In this document: positions 1-12,492 of the stretch, piece by piece | Position numbering within the stretch: the first letter of the stretch is position 1 | Layout of the letters: every line of letters starts with the position of its first letter | Assembly: GCA_019096065.1 (NCBI GenBank) | Contig: JAGUCH010000006.1 | Location: 1,942,001-2,006,000, forward strand | Source: Paracyclopina nana | Taxonomy: Eukaryota; Arthropoda; Copepoda; Cyclopoida; Cyclopettidae | Length of the DNA: 64,000 nt | Direction: 5' to 3' | Made by a program: the position numbers and the translations under genes | The notes under the pieces: model-generated | What the model was told of the DNA's origin: nothing | Seen by the model: the letters and a program-made list of their open reading frames with translations, nothing else | The model's database searches: none

Positions 1-1024
1 GGTGGCGTACCATATTTGGTGCCAGTGGCTCAGAAGAAAAAACTGTACGACATGAAAGATTTTCCCCGATTGACTAATTTCGGCCAAGATGAAGATTGTT
101 TGATTATTGGAGCTTCAGCGGCTCCGTGGACCTTTCTAAAAAGAAACGCTGAAGTAAGTCTAGATGTTCAATGCATTACTAATGTAATCTGCCTTTATTT
201 GATTTGCTTACATCTGCTCTCATTTCCATAGATGATGCCAAACCTTCATGTGAAAGCAGATGGGAGTGTCATCCAAAAGACGCATATTTCTAGAACCCAT
301 GACGCTGACAAAAGCTACGAGCTGATTCCCTTGCCAGAAGAGGAGACGAAGCTGTCACTCCTGGGAAACTTGTTTCTGAGCAACGGTGAGCAAAATTTTC
401 CAGAAAAAAGAATCAGCCAATTTACCTTTTTTTAAATCATTCTCTCTTTCCAAAAGGGGAGCCTGGACATGTCCTGGAAGTCAAATGCACGAGACGCAAA
501 GGTACCGAGAATTTCGTCTCGTGCATGAAGAAGGCTCTGGCCAATGCATTCAAAACCGAGTCCATTGGCATGGGAGGTGTTTGGGTGATGAACAAAGGTC
601 AGCTGAAGGCTCACGTGATGCCTGAATATGCATCAAAGCCTCTGAATTCAGATGAGGATGTGTCGAATTGGCTACTATTTTACTCGATGGATGCTCCTTT
701 CACTTGCTACAGTGTCTTGGTCTCAAGAGACCCAGTAAGTAGAAATTCCACATTTGTTTTTCTTGAAATTTGAAACGGGTTAATGTATTGTCAAGGGCCT
801 TGATCTGAGGACTGAGCACACGCATGGTTTGAACAAAAAAGATGGCCAAGGTGGACATTATCACCACGATGTCACTCCTGAGGAAGTCCAATATCATGGA
901 TATTTCAACCTTGCAGAATGTAAGGAAATGTGATTTATATTGGATTATCTTGAATTGTTCTCGTTTTTTAGGGTGCTACAGAGTGGATCGACCAAAAGTA
1001 ACACATCTCATAGGGAGAGATTAA
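1..1024 (+). CDS. C11orf54-like (DUF1907) zinc-dependent ester hydrolase, 5' end cut off
   Basis: This is the 3' part of a gene for a homologue of the human C11orf54 (PTD012) protein, a putative zinc-dependent hydrolase. Inferred exons are 1-153, 232-385, 457-734, 796-919 and 972-1024, all with GT-AG borders and matching phases. The opening residues GGVPYLVPVAQKK match the family's conserved N-terminal block. Exon 3 carries IGMGGVWVMNKG and LNSDEDVSNWL. Exon 4 carries the histidine cluster (LRTEHTHG, then GGHYHHDVTPEEV), which corresponds to the family's zinc-binding site, followed by the HGYFNLAE block. The last exon ends in RPKVTHLIGRD, close to the end of the animal proteins. The start codon lies outside the window. 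All conserved blocks are intact, so the gene looks functional. Confidence 0.93.
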
Positions 1025-2077
1025 TTGCTTTCTAATTATTCTTTTATGGTACTTAACAAATATCTGACGTTGCAACAAAATTGCAACAAATTGTAGATCT
1101 ATTGTTGCTCATCAAGCATTAAAACAAATCGACAACTGACAATGTGTATTTGATAGTATTTACCTTTTGACCATAAAAGTACTCTGCGCTAGCAGACTCG
1201 CGAAAATACATTGAGCTAATGTTATTTGAGATTACCAGCTGACTTAAAATCAGAATTGATGCTGGAGCATTTCTCACTATCTGAAAATTCAACAGGAATT
1301 GAGAAATGTGTGATCAGATTGATAAGAAATTCTTCTGGCTCAGCTATTGCAAGAATGTTGCTCGTAAATGAAGAATAATGTCTATGGTATGCTATTAAAA
1401 AGCTTCTAGTTGGATGCATCACTCAACGAATCTTTGTAATTGGGGTCAATATGCCTGATAAAATTCATGCGGAAAACAGCTTTCTGTTAGCATTACACGC
1501 ACTAAACTGCATTCGATCAGGGCAAACAGCACTTTGAAAGGTTGCACATAAAGGATAATCAAAAGGAAAGTAGCCTAATTTCGGAAGATCACCGATATAC
1601 AGTAGAGTAGAAAAATCTCGTTTCCTTCTTGCCTTAAGTTGTCTTGCCGCATATCATTTCATTCAGCCGAAGTCGATGATTTTTCCAATAATCCAGAATG
1701 TCACAAAAAACCTTTCTTGACTTTCTCGTTTATCTGTCATAACTCCTTAGTCAATTTTACTGGATTTAAACATTACGTTTTGCGTAAATTCACTTAGTCA
1801 TGCTTTTGAGTGATCTTCAAATTCAATATGTTTATTTGAGAGGCTCTTCTGCAAGTGTCTCACAAATAGGTTGCGAAATTTTACAATCAATTGTTGCGCT
1901 AAAAGGAAAACCGCATTTTAAAATTGGATGCATCAGAAACGAAAGAAATTCAAGCCCTTCCAAAAAAAATTCTATGCGAGGTCTTCAATTTGGTAGGTCG
2001 ATCTTTGCCAGCATTTAGCGTTATGTCAAAGTCAATAACATTGCCTTCTCAAGGAAAGGAAAGTCAGTAGCAGTAAA
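1025..2077. other. intergenic, no gene seen
   Basis: This AT-rich stretch of about 1 kb separates the hydrolase gene from the channel cluster. Only short open frames without codon or motif support occur. A pyrimidine-rich tract ending in CTTCTCAAG lies just before the first channel ATG and could be a splice or trans-splice acceptor. Confidence 0.5.
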
Positions 2078-3617
2078 ATGTCGATAGGATTCAGGCATTT
2101 GGTAGTTTTGGCTTCGGTTTGTTACATGTTTTTTCATGTTCTCAATGGTATTGAAAAAGTCATGAGAAAAGACATTGGGTGAGCTTACGCCCCACAAAAA
2201 AAAACGAACTAGGAATAATTAACGATATAGCTCTTCGCCAGGATTGTGTTTACTTCCGAGTTAATCAATGACCATGCTGTATACCAACCATCATTTACAC
2301 TTTGTCCCAACTTTGAAAGCGCAAGATTTTCGTACTCCAAATTTTCTGGATGGAGAAATTTGACTGTGGCCAATGCGATGGAAAATGGGCCAGATATTTC
2401 CGATTTCATCAATACGCCGCAGTAAATTTTTAGATTGAAAAAATCGAGATACAGACTACTTGATAATTTTCCAATACAGCCCAGATTTGTGGAGGAAGAT
2501 TTACAAAGTCAGCAAAAACTTGGATCGAGATAATAGAATTCTGTTGACTCCTTGCTACACTTACAATCACACCAAGCCATTCCTTTTGGGGGCCCAAAAA
2601 TCAATTGTACATTTTTTCAGCGAGCTTATATTTTTGACAAAGCTAGTTATGATGATTTGTAGGCTCTGCTTGACGTGAAGATGACTGATGTGAACAGATT
2701 GACCTTATTTGTGCACGAGAATCCTGGTTACGCGTACATGTTCCTTAACTATCATGGATCTGCGTACATTAACATTGGATCGTTGGAAGAGCACACTGAT
2801 CCAGACAGACCAATCCAAACCCAAGAAATCCACTTCTTTCTCACGTAGTTTAATTTCTCCCCCATTTTTCAAGGCTCAGTTTATTTACTATATATTTGTT
2901 ATCTTAAAGGAGTGAGATCTCCCAAAAGCTAGATGAGCAGGAAAATTGCGCTGGCTCCAAATTTGAGCTTGATTTGACTTGTGTTGAAAGATTCATTGAA
3001 AACAAAATTGGATGCAAAATTCCATGGGCTTATCCGGAAACTGGAAACAACCACTGTATCAATTTTTTCTGAGTAGTTTTCTTGCTGAATTAATTATTTT
3101 TCATCGCAGTGGCTCCTTGCTCCTCAGCTCAGGACCTAAGAAACATAATAAATTCGTATCCGGATGAGTCAATCATGTCCCCTACTGACATCAAGATGTT
3201 CATGAAACAAGCAGGCTGCTCTGTAATGTGCAAAAATAAGAGATTCGTTCTAAGGTTTAAAACTAATTAAGACGATTTTTTTTCAAAATATGATGATGAT
3301 ATGTTCATTTTAGCAAGAAGAAGGACGAGATATTCGTGGATAACAGCCGAATTCATCCTCAAGTTCTGATAGCAGTGGAAACGTTGAATCAAGACATTCA
3401 AGTTCAGAAGGAGATATTATTGTTCGATTTTTGGTCACTGTTCAGTAGCATTGGAGGATTTGCTGGGCTATTATTGGGCTACTCGATTCTGTCATTTGTG
3501 GAGATCCTCACGAATCAATTGGACAAAATCATTGAGGCAGTCAATATACGGAGAAAAAAGAAGAAAGCTCGATCCAAGCGAGAAAAAGAGAGATTGAAAA
3601 GATTTGAAAGACAATGA
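2078..3617 (+). CDS. short DEG/ENaC-family sodium channel, paralogue A
   Basis: A predicted 394-residue subunit of the degenerin/epithelial sodium channel family. Inferred exons are 2078-2178, 2242-2421, 2480-2606, 2663-2844, 2910-3055, 3110-3254 and 3314-3617; phases agree at every junction. Exon 1 encodes the first membrane segment (HLVVLASVCYMFFHVL). Exon 3 holds the CYTYN motif typical of the extracellular domain. The last exon holds the second membrane segment and pore, GGFAGLLLGYSILSFVEIL, whose G-Y-S fits the family's G-x-S selectivity filter and which keeps the LSxxE glutamate. A basic tail follows. The protein is much shorter than usual family members (over 500 residues) and lacks the cytosolic N-terminal region with the HG gating motif. 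The start is supported by alignment with paralogues B and C. The stop codon overlaps the start of B. Confidence 0.85.
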
Positions 3618-4935
3618 AGCCGAATGAGCTATTTCGGCATCTCTTCATCATCACTGCAACTTGCTATCTCATTTATTTCGTTCAACGTGGCATCAGTAAA
3701 GTTTTTAGCCAAGATGTGAGGTATGCAAATAAAAAAGGTAGAAAAGCCAAGAGTTGTTAAGCTGTTCTCTAGCGTTGTCGTCAGCTCCGAGCCCATGTCG
3801 AAAAATTACACATTGCCTTATGTGACAATATGTCCAAGATTTCATAACAGTGATCCAGTTGGATTTGGCGATTCAATTATTCGTGGAACAACTTTCAAAA
3901 AGGCCATTAAGAACGGAAAAGGACTACGAGACGTTTCTCTAGTGGTCGAGTAAGAACAACTAATATTATTTTTGAGGCTTTAAAATCCTACGGTTGTTGT
4001 AGGCCTCACCAAATAGCAAAGCAGTATCAGTTCCATCAACTAGGGAGGCTCAGTGAATCTGTCATGTTTGAGCCTTGTTACACTTATTTGCAGAAGTTTG
4101 AAAATGGAAAAGTGAGCTCAATGATTGACACGCCATTATATAGCACCCATTTATCAATTTTTTCCGCAGACTTGGATCGATTTTAGCATGACTGATGTGA
4201 TTGATGTCTACCTGATTTTTCACCGAAGATTAGGAATGGCATACTCGTTTTTCAACATGAACGGCAATGAACGGCCCTATTTTACCGCCAACGAGATGAG
4301 GAATGGCAAATTGCTCTCCAGGTTTGTCGAGCTCGAATTGGAAGTGACAATTAAGCAACGAAGGCATCACATGGATAATTGCGAAGCAGATGAGACCTTA
4401 ATTGATGAAGCTTGCCTTGAACGGTATCTAGAGCATAAACTTCAGTGTAAACTACCGTGGTCAGCTCCTGCGACGGGGAATAATTGTAATCAAAATATTT
4501 TTCAAAGGAATTAACTTCATAGTACTCCCTTCTATTCTTTGCTTAGATTTTGTTTGTAGCACTGAAGATCAATTTCGAGCATTGGCCAGTGAAATGATGA
4601 ACACAACCTCTTTGAATCCTAGTCAAATCAGGGAGTTTTTCACAAAGGTAGGCTGCAAAGTGCCCTGCGATTATGAAGAGTTCAAGCACAGAGTTGTGCT
4701 TGATGACACCAGGATCGAGGACCCGAGTATTTCTACCACTTTTTTGACTGGAAACATGTTCCTCAGAAATGAGGATATCAAGGTGGAAACTGAAGTGATT
4801 ATGTACGATGTCATCACATTGATTGGAGACTTTGGAGGCATGATTGGGCTACTCTTGGGCTATTCGCTGATAACAATATTTGACTTTGGCCTCTATTTGG
4901 AGAAAATCATCAAGCAACAATTAATAAAGCTATAA
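3614..4935 (+). CDS. short DEG/ENaC-family sodium channel, paralogue B
   Basis: A predicted 365-residue DEG/ENaC subunit. Inferred exons are 3614-3720, 3773-3949, 4003-4111, 4170-4485 and 4547-4935. Its first exon is 107 bases long, exactly as in paralogue C. The ATG lies inside the stop of paralogue A (ATGA at 3614-3617). Visible motifs are the first membrane segment (HLFIITATCYLIYFV), LPYVTICPRF, FEPCYTY, the cysteine pair GCKVPC near the second membrane segment, and the pore GGMIGLLLGYSLITIFDFG. The usual LSxxE glutamate is an aspartate here. The intron that splits the last part of A and C is absent, so it was probably lost. As in A and C, the cytosolic N-terminus is nearly absent. Confidence 0.85.
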
Positions 4936-4997
4936 CCACGAAGGGAGCATAATTATTGCAATCGATTGTTTCTTTTTTAAGTCACATTCTTCAAGAC

Positions 4998-6386
4998 ATG
5001 AAAGTCGAGGACATTGTGACCGAATTTTTCGTGGCTTACTCTTCTTGCTACTTGCTTTACTACACAATTGTGAACATTAAACGTATTTTTGACGCTGAAA
5101 TTGGGTAATTATTGAAAAGATGTAGCAAATAGAAATTGTGAAAAATGCTTACCCTTTCATTAGGGTGACGGTCAGTACTGAGCCTATTGATGACAACTTT
5201 ATCCTTCCGTTCGCAACATTATGCCCAAGATTTCATACAAGTGTCCCAGTTGGAGAGGAAGAGACAGTTTTTGACAATGTCACTTTTGCCCAAGCCATGA
5301 GTAACGGATATGAAGACAAATACATCACACCCCTGATCAAGTACAATACCTCCCACTAATTGGAAAATAATATCTTATTACAATTTTTCTGTTAGGAATA
5401 TGGCTGTGGCAAAGTTGTACAGGTTTCACCACGAAGGGGCAAAAATAGGCAATTTGATGTTTGAGCCCTGCTACACCTTTCTGGAAACTGTCGAATTTAA
5501 TACAGTATACTCATAAGCTTTTAAACCCAATTCGATTTTAAACAATCTGCTCCTATAGGCTAAGGTGTACTTTAACATGTCTAGCGTTGTGGACGTGTAC
5601 CTGATATTCCATAGGGATCTGGGACACGCAAGTACACTGCTAAATATAAATGGAGATCAACAGACTTATTTTAGCTCGCAAGCGAGAAAGTCGGGGGATA
5701 TCTCGAAAAAGATCTACTTGGAGGTGGAAGTTATGAAGAAAGTGCGAGAGCCACATAAGCAATACTGTTCTCCAGACATTGAACAATCGCAGAAAAATGA
5801 CAGATGCTACGAAAACCATTTGGCTGATTTGGTTGGGTGCCAACTGCCGTGGTCATCGAATGGCGCAGGTTTCACATTTAATTTGTACGGGCACGGTGAA
5901 AAAAATTCATAACTTACAAGTTATTCACTCAGGCACGGAATGCAAGAGCAGCGATGAGCTCAAGAAACTTGCAAAAGCCATGCTTCAAATTCAATCCATG
6001 ACACCCACAGAGATGCGGAAATATTTGACTGAAATTGGCTGCCAAATCCCATGCAAATACGAGCACTACAACACAAAGTAAGCTATGAATAATAATGCTA
6101 AGCGCACTGAATTTGACTTCGTTGCAGGATTTTCCTTGAGAACACCACAATGGCTAAAAATCCTCTGGCGGATGTCAACCTGTTCATTGACATCATCCTT
6201 AAAAAGGTAGACATTCGAGTAGAAACTGAATTTGTGGTGTACGACACGATTTCGTTTCTGGCTGACATTGGAGGCTTCACTGGGTTCCTTCTAGGCTATT
6301 CAATACTGTCAGTCTACGACTTTCTCCTCGACATTGCCTCCAAATTGGCCGAAGTTCTTAAAATAAAACACTCACTCCGCCCTTAA
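4998..6386 (+). CDS. short DEG/ENaC-family sodium channel, paralogue C
   Basis: A predicted 368-residue DEG/ENaC subunit. Inferred exons are 4998-5104, 5164-5340, 5396-5504, 5559-5868, 5933-6077 and 6128-6386. It starts 62 bases after the stop of paralogue B. A pyrimidine tract ending in TTTTTTAAG lies 17 bases before the ATG and could be a splice or trans-splice acceptor. Motifs are the first membrane segment around YSSCYLLYYTIV, LPFATLCPRF, FEPCYTF, DVYLIFHRDLGHA shared with B, GCQIPC, and the pore GGFTGFLLGYSILSVYDFLL, again with Asp in place of the usual Glu. Intron positions and phases match A and B, so the three arose by tandem duplication of one short ancestor. Confidence 0.85.
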
Positions 6387-8572
6387 TTGATGAATGGGAT
6401 TTTAATCCCGTGTAAACACAATCATTTATTGTGACTAAACTTGTTGATTTTGAGGGCTGAAAAATCATCGTGGTTTTTCTGCGGGTCTCGCCCATAAATT
6501 GTTGGGTGGATTAAGATGACAATTGTGTCCATCATGTGTGTCCTGTTTCATTATTATGGGTAGCAAATGATCAAAATTGCACTTTTTTGCTTTGTACAAA
6601 TAATAATCAACAACCATAAAAAAAACTAACTACTCGATCGTTCCACTACAATACACGATTGCTTTTTTGAGATCAATAAATGAAAAAAGCCACTGAATTA
6701 AAAATGATCCAAATTAGAAAAGTTCGATGTTTCATTTGAAATCGTATCAAAATAGCCCCGTCACGAATAATCTCAATTGGAATTTTCTTGACTTTCAGTT
6801 TCGATGAAAAGGAGGCAAAAGTGATCCCGATTAACTTTCGCCAGAAAATTGTCTAATGAATGGGATCAAAATGATTTTCTCATTCAGGGAAGTCAATCAC
6901 GGATGAAAACGTCCACACCTAAAAGTCAAACATTTCCTTCTCCGCCCCTTGTGCAAAAATTCCATTGATTAACAATGTGAATATTTTCTAATCCACTTAA
7001 CATTTATTCTAAAGATGTGTGGCAGTCCTGATAATACTAAGATTTAAGGGCGCGGCTCACAGCCATCTTCATTGATATCTCAGACCAAGATCAAATGCCA
7101 TAAAGCAATTCCTTATACGAGGTCGTTTCCAATCATCCAACTACGGTAAAATAATTTTTTGCACAACGTGCAGAGGTACTTTTCACGGGAAAAAAGTGGG
7201 CCAATAATTAAAAAGATTCATCCCTGTGTCAAAATGGCTACTTTGAACAAATGGCACCTGTGTATTTTTCTCCAATTTTCAGCTTTTCTCGAATCTATTT
7301 TAGGCCTTTTCTAGCTTCTCAAGTTCTAACGCCCTAAAATTAGGGATGAAATCGATCAATTTGATTTGTTACAGCCCCACGTGTCACGAATTGATAGGAG
7401 TGACCAGCAGCCATTTATTGTAGTTTTTATAAGAGTGACATGAATAGAATTCTGTTGATGTTTGTCACTGTCACTCATTATATTGTTTTGTGCTTGCTAC
7501 ACTGTCATCACAGCACACCCCATACGTCTTGTCCACTGGAGATCCGAAGATAACGCGCAATATGAAGATCAAGAAAATCGTGGCAGGCCAAAAAAACACC
7601 ATCTTTGGTTGGGTAAAGGGAAAAATCAATAACAGAGTGGCTTTGCTTTTCAGCTTCACCACGAAATTCCTATGCATAATAACACTCGCAATGAGCTGTT
7701 TTATTGCAAGATATTATAATTCCTTGCTTTGTTTCTTTTTTGGCCTCCCTTGGTGCGTCAAAAGTCGAAGGGCATAAAAATGTCAAGATTTTGTATTTGA
7801 AGAAGAAACCACAAAATCAACAGGGGGTTTACAAATTCCAGGTCAATTCAAGGGAAATTCCTTGAAGGATTATTTTCTCAAATTTACAGTAGCCAGGGAA
7901 TGTGTTTATTTACATGAAAAATAAGATGTGTCCCAAAAAAGGGTAATCAATCATTAGAAATGGCATTCGTCTTTTTTTGCTTTCCACTTCGGCCGATCAA
8001 TTTGTATATGCAAAATCAAGCCATCATCAGGAATGATTTTGTAATGGGCGCTTAGGGCCAGTTTTTTCCCAGTTTGGTGACGCTTTTATTGCTTGCGATG
8101 AAAATCTCGTTCGGCATGAACGAATTATTTATGTGAGAGCCTTTTGCTTTGCGCGGCAATAATGAAGCATGAGTTGCAATACTTTTCATTCAGTGGAGAT
8201 TTGTTGAAAAGATAACTAACCCACTTGTGTGTGCATTTTCAAAGTTGATGCCAATTTTGCAGCATTCAACTTTCATCTTCGCACGTCTACGCAGTTCACA
8301 AGCAAGCAGGCCTGGTGATTTTAACGCACGGCGCATCGCTCGCACCTGTGGAGCGCAAAGTGCGCGTCGTCAATCCCGCAGAAATTGCCGCAACCGCGAA
8401 TGGCCACGCCAAACACCGTTGCCACCTCAATGTAGCACAGGTGGTGGTTGAATTTCCAAGTTGGATGTGGTCCAGAATTCAGTCGAGAGCGAATCGCCCA
8501 CGCATAAACATTGAACATTTTCTTGAGGCCAATTTTTGAGCAGGCACGCCCTTAATCGTTGCTACTTTGAAG
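6387..8572. other. intergenic, flank of KLF gene 1
   Basis: About 2.2 kb of AT-rich DNA with only short, unsupported open frames. An AATAAA at 6675-6680 could serve the channel cluster but is nearly 300 bases from the last stop. The 8.3-8.5 kb part is richer in G and C and probably contains the promoter or 5' untranslated region of the next gene. Confidence 0.4.
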
Positions 8573-9551
8573 ATGGCTCAGTTACACGAGGTAAGTCAGC
8601 TCTTTTATCGGTAATCATGAGAAGGTGGGCCCTCATGGAGAACCATTTTTGCAGATGTGGTACGACATTGAGACCGTCATCATGGGGAACAACTGTCCAC
8701 CAAGTTGTACACCTCCCAGCTCCATCAAAGATGAGGGATCTTCTTCACCAATTAGTGACTACAAGCAGCACTCCTCCCCGGCTGGATCCACTTCAAGCTC
8801 TCTCAGCCCATCGAGGAACTTTGAAGACAACTACAGCTTCTACTACAACCAACAGCAGCAGCAGCAGCAGCAGCAAAACTATTACTACCAACAGTATCAG
8901 CAGCAGCAGCAGCAGTACCAACAAGATCAGCTCAATTTGAATGTCAACGTGAATGTCAATGTGGTTCCCAATGATCTTCAGCAACAGCACCTGTACTACC
9001 AACAACAACAACAGCAGCAAATGTACTACCACAGCCAGTACACTTCCAACCAGTACAGCCCTCCTCATACTCCGGAAAGCTCAGCCTTTGGATATCCCGC
9101 CACCCAACAGCAGCAGCAGCAGCATTTCTATCAGCACGAGACTCCCCAAAAGGTCCTCACTCCTCCCTCGTCGCCCCAAAATGGCCTGTACATGAGCGCT
9201 CAGCCAGCTACTCCTGTCAGGCTGACAAAGACAGGAAAAATTGCCAAGCCTCGCAAACGCCGAACTTGGTCCAAGAGGAAGACAATTATCCACCATTGTC
9301 CTCAAGAAGGCTGCACCAAAACCTACACCAAATCGAGCCACTTGAAAGCCCACCAAAGGACGCACACGGGAGAGAAACCGTATGTTTGCAGGTGGAAAGG
9401 ATGCGGGTGGAAGTTTGCCCGATCTGACGAACTAACCCGCCATACCCGAAAACACACAGGAGACCGACCTTTCCAATGTCGCATGTGCGAACGAGCCTTT
9501 TCCAGGTCTGACCACTTGTCCCTGCACATGAAGAGGCACATGTCGCTGTGA
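8573..9551 (+). CDS. Krüppel-like factor 1 of 3, poly-glutamine rich
   Basis: A predicted 304-residue nuclear transcription factor. Exon 1 (8573-8590) encodes only MAQLHE and ends at GAG|GTAAGT; exon 2 (8655-9551) begins at GCAG|ATGTGG and encodes [11 protein letters not shown] onward. The C-terminus is three C2H2 zinc fingers typical of KLFs: CPQEGC...HQRTH, CRWKGC with the [12 protein letters not shown] helix, and [22 protein letters not shown] basic stretch ([10 protein letters not shown]) precedes the fingers and is a likely nuclear localisation signal. The middle has runs of glutamine encoded mostly by CAG, a [12 protein letters not shown] block, SPPHTPES and [10 protein letters not shown]. 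These blocks and the unusual TRHTRKH of finger 2 recur in the third KLF of this window, so those two are close paralogues. KLFs bind CACCC/GC boxes. The subfamily cannot be assigned firmly. Confidence 0.92.
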
Positions 9552-9690
9552 AAGCAGTTTGGAATTCCATGAAATTATCATTGGGTTGTGATCTAGTCAG
9601 TCTAATCTCACTTTTTTGTACACATAGTATGCTAGCTATACAACATGCAGCCATTTGTATCTACAAAAGCTTAAAAAAAATGATGACCAC

Positions 9691-9696
9691 AATAAA
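9691..9696 (+). promoter_or_regulatory. polyadenylation signal AATAAA of KLF gene 1
   Basis: A canonical AATAAA about 140 bases after the KLF gene 1 stop codon, on the same strand. Confidence 0.6.
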
Positions 9697-12475
9697 GTTT
9701 ACAGAAGCGAAGCCACAACAAATCCATTCATTCAGGTGCCATAAAAACTGGAATCACTTCATGATCATCCTTTTAGGACTAATTCTAATTGAAGTGAACA
9801 CATTTTTTGTTGGAAAATTTCTTTGTTGTCATTAGTGATTTAATTGCAGCACTTCATTCATTGAAACAAATTGAGTCGACCAATTCACGCTGTTGTGAAT
9901 CCGGAAAGGAATTCGTGCGTGGTTAAATTTAGTTTACATGCTGACCAACAGCAACAACATTCATTCAAATTAGCAGGATTTAAGCTAACCAAATTTTGGG
10001 CTTTAATGACATTGAAAAATTGCAAACGCTTCACGAGAGAGTGATTTTATGGCTGCAAAATCCACGCCCAACTCTAGATTGCCTATTACCAAATCGAGGT
10101 CACCGAAAACACCAAAAGCGTGATTTTTTGGTTCCACTCCTTGTCAATAGGTCGTTGACACGGTTTTCTCATGGATGATATTTTCAAATAGTGTAAGAGG
10201 ATGTAACATCAATGCAGTGTGTTGACTCTCTTCGCAGCAGCTAGCGCAGGGAAAAGCGTCAATTGTTCTATATGCGAGATACCGGATGTTTGTAGTCACA
10301 TCCTGATAATAAGGTGATGCTAGTGGAGAATCTTGCACTCAAATTGATGAAAGCCTCGCGTCGGAAATGGTGCTTGGGAACCTACTGAGACCCTTGTAAT
10401 AAGCTCTGATCAGAAGCTGGAAAAAACTAATGGCACAAATACAAGTCATCCAGGACACTCGACGACAATCCAAATCATGACTATTATTGAACTGATTGGA
10501 ATCGAAAAAGGAAGTTTCTCGCGGCGGCGAGCGACTATACGATGACAATTATAATTATGCCAAATCAAGCCGCCGAGATTGGTGACATGAAAACTTTTAC
10601 AACATGAGAGCCAAAGTCGACATCCGGTCCCATTGAAAATAGTTGATGTAGTAAAAGCCAAGTATGCAGAACAATCTGATGATGATGTACAAACCTAGTT
10701 GCATTTTCGACTAGTGCTGATGATGGAAATTTACGATAACGCTGCTTGAAAAGGCAAGATTTTTCTGCCGAAAAAAATACAGCCCCACTTTGTTAGATCT
10801 GAACCAGATGTGATTTTTTCAGTATTTACACATCTACGTGACTTGCACCTAATAAAAAATAAGCCTTCATTAGGAAAGCACCTGCCATTGCAGGGGGGAC
10901 GATGACTACTGTTGTGTTTTTGTGATTTTTGCGGTTGCTCAGTGAAAGAAGTCAATCGGTGGTAGCTTGCATCCTTCCGGCCCCGAAACTATTCTCTACT
11001 CTTGGCAAAACAAGGGAAATTGCGGGAAAATGAAACAAAACGTGGCGATGACAATAAAGTCTCACTGATTTTTACTTCCGTTGCGCTTGTGCAAAGATAA
11101 CGCGTTAGCAAAGCGCTATGTTTGATTTTCACATGACTGATTTTTCGGATGTTGACCAATATAGGTTCAATAGCACTTATACCAAATTAGCTTGAAGGTC
11201 AATTACTACGGATCGTGAAAGGAAACAAGGTGGCAACAAAAAGTGGAAGTTCAAAAGATCATCACTGAGCTTACTTTTCACACCTGCCGAGCCTCTAAAT
11301 CACTAGGACTTTATTCCCTCCTCAAATCGCGTGGAAATTGCTCCAGCCTATCAAGGGCCAATGTGGAGGAAGTCAACTCTAAGGCTTAATTTGAGGCTGC
11401 TTTGAGGAGGGCTGATCCCGTTTGTCCAATCTTGTCATTATATAAAAAATTCTTCCCCCTTTTTAGAGAAGGCATCAATTAGAACTACTGTGAGCTGGTC
11501 CCCTCTCCTTTTCCGCCACAGGTTGACTGATGAGCTAGCGACAAATTAACCCTACCCCGACTCGTACACCACGAAACGCACTTTCACGAGGAGCTACCAC
11601 GCTGGTCTAATTCAGAATGCTGAGCGAGTTTCTTTGGAAGTGGTAATTATTGCTAATCCACGCGAGCATGTGCCCATACCCACAATTGGCCGGAAGGCTG
11701 CTTTGGCAAACGTCATGATGATGATCATCATTTTGAAAGTCCCCTAAGTCATGATGCTTCTGTCACCTGCAGACAGAAATAGTGCGCTACTACTACCCCT
11801 CAAATTAAAGCTTTGACGTGTAATCACCATTGTTTCATCCACCTACTGAAAAATGATGAAAACTGACACGTGCTGCTACTGGTCGTCACATTTTGCTGCC
11901 TGCTTTTCAATTTAGATTTTACTTTACAATTTAAAGCGCCGAGCTTGAGAAATGTCCAGCTGTGCCAACTTGTGTGGACACCTGTTGCTCGAATTCTTTC
12001 GATTCTTGAGCATCCTAAGTACGTCAATTCTTAATCATCTCGAGCCCTACGGTCAGCGGGGCGCTGGAGCTTTAATATACTTTCGTTGAACTTCTATGTG
12101 TACTTAAGGCAAACATTCTAATGAAAGGTCCTTCGTTATTATTGGGAAAAATAGCTTGCAAGCCAAAGCTAAATAACAGGAAGCAAGTTTACCCAAGGGC
12201 TACAAAGGATATGCACACAATTCGATTGTGACCTTTTTTCAATGCATCATCAGTGGAGTCGATCTTATTCAGCCCCCCAACTTTTTTATGAGGTGCTTAG
12301 TAGCAAGATAAGAATTCATGAGGAGAGAAAAATGTTCTTGTCTAGTAATTAGAACTCTGGAATTTCTCACTTTTCAAACGTACCACCATCTATTGCAAAT
12401 TATGGCCGAAAAAGGGAAATTATTTTTTTTTAAAGCCACAAGGATGAAATCTTGTTACTTGGTAGTGTAAGTACC

Positions 12476-12492
12476 TCGAGGGTGTGTCTCAA
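12476..12492. repeat. 17-base direct repeat, copy 1
   Basis: TCGAGGGTGTGTCTCAA, repeated exactly at 15983-15999 between KLF genes 1 and 2. It contains GGGTGTG, the reverse of a CACACCC box. Confidence 0.5.
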
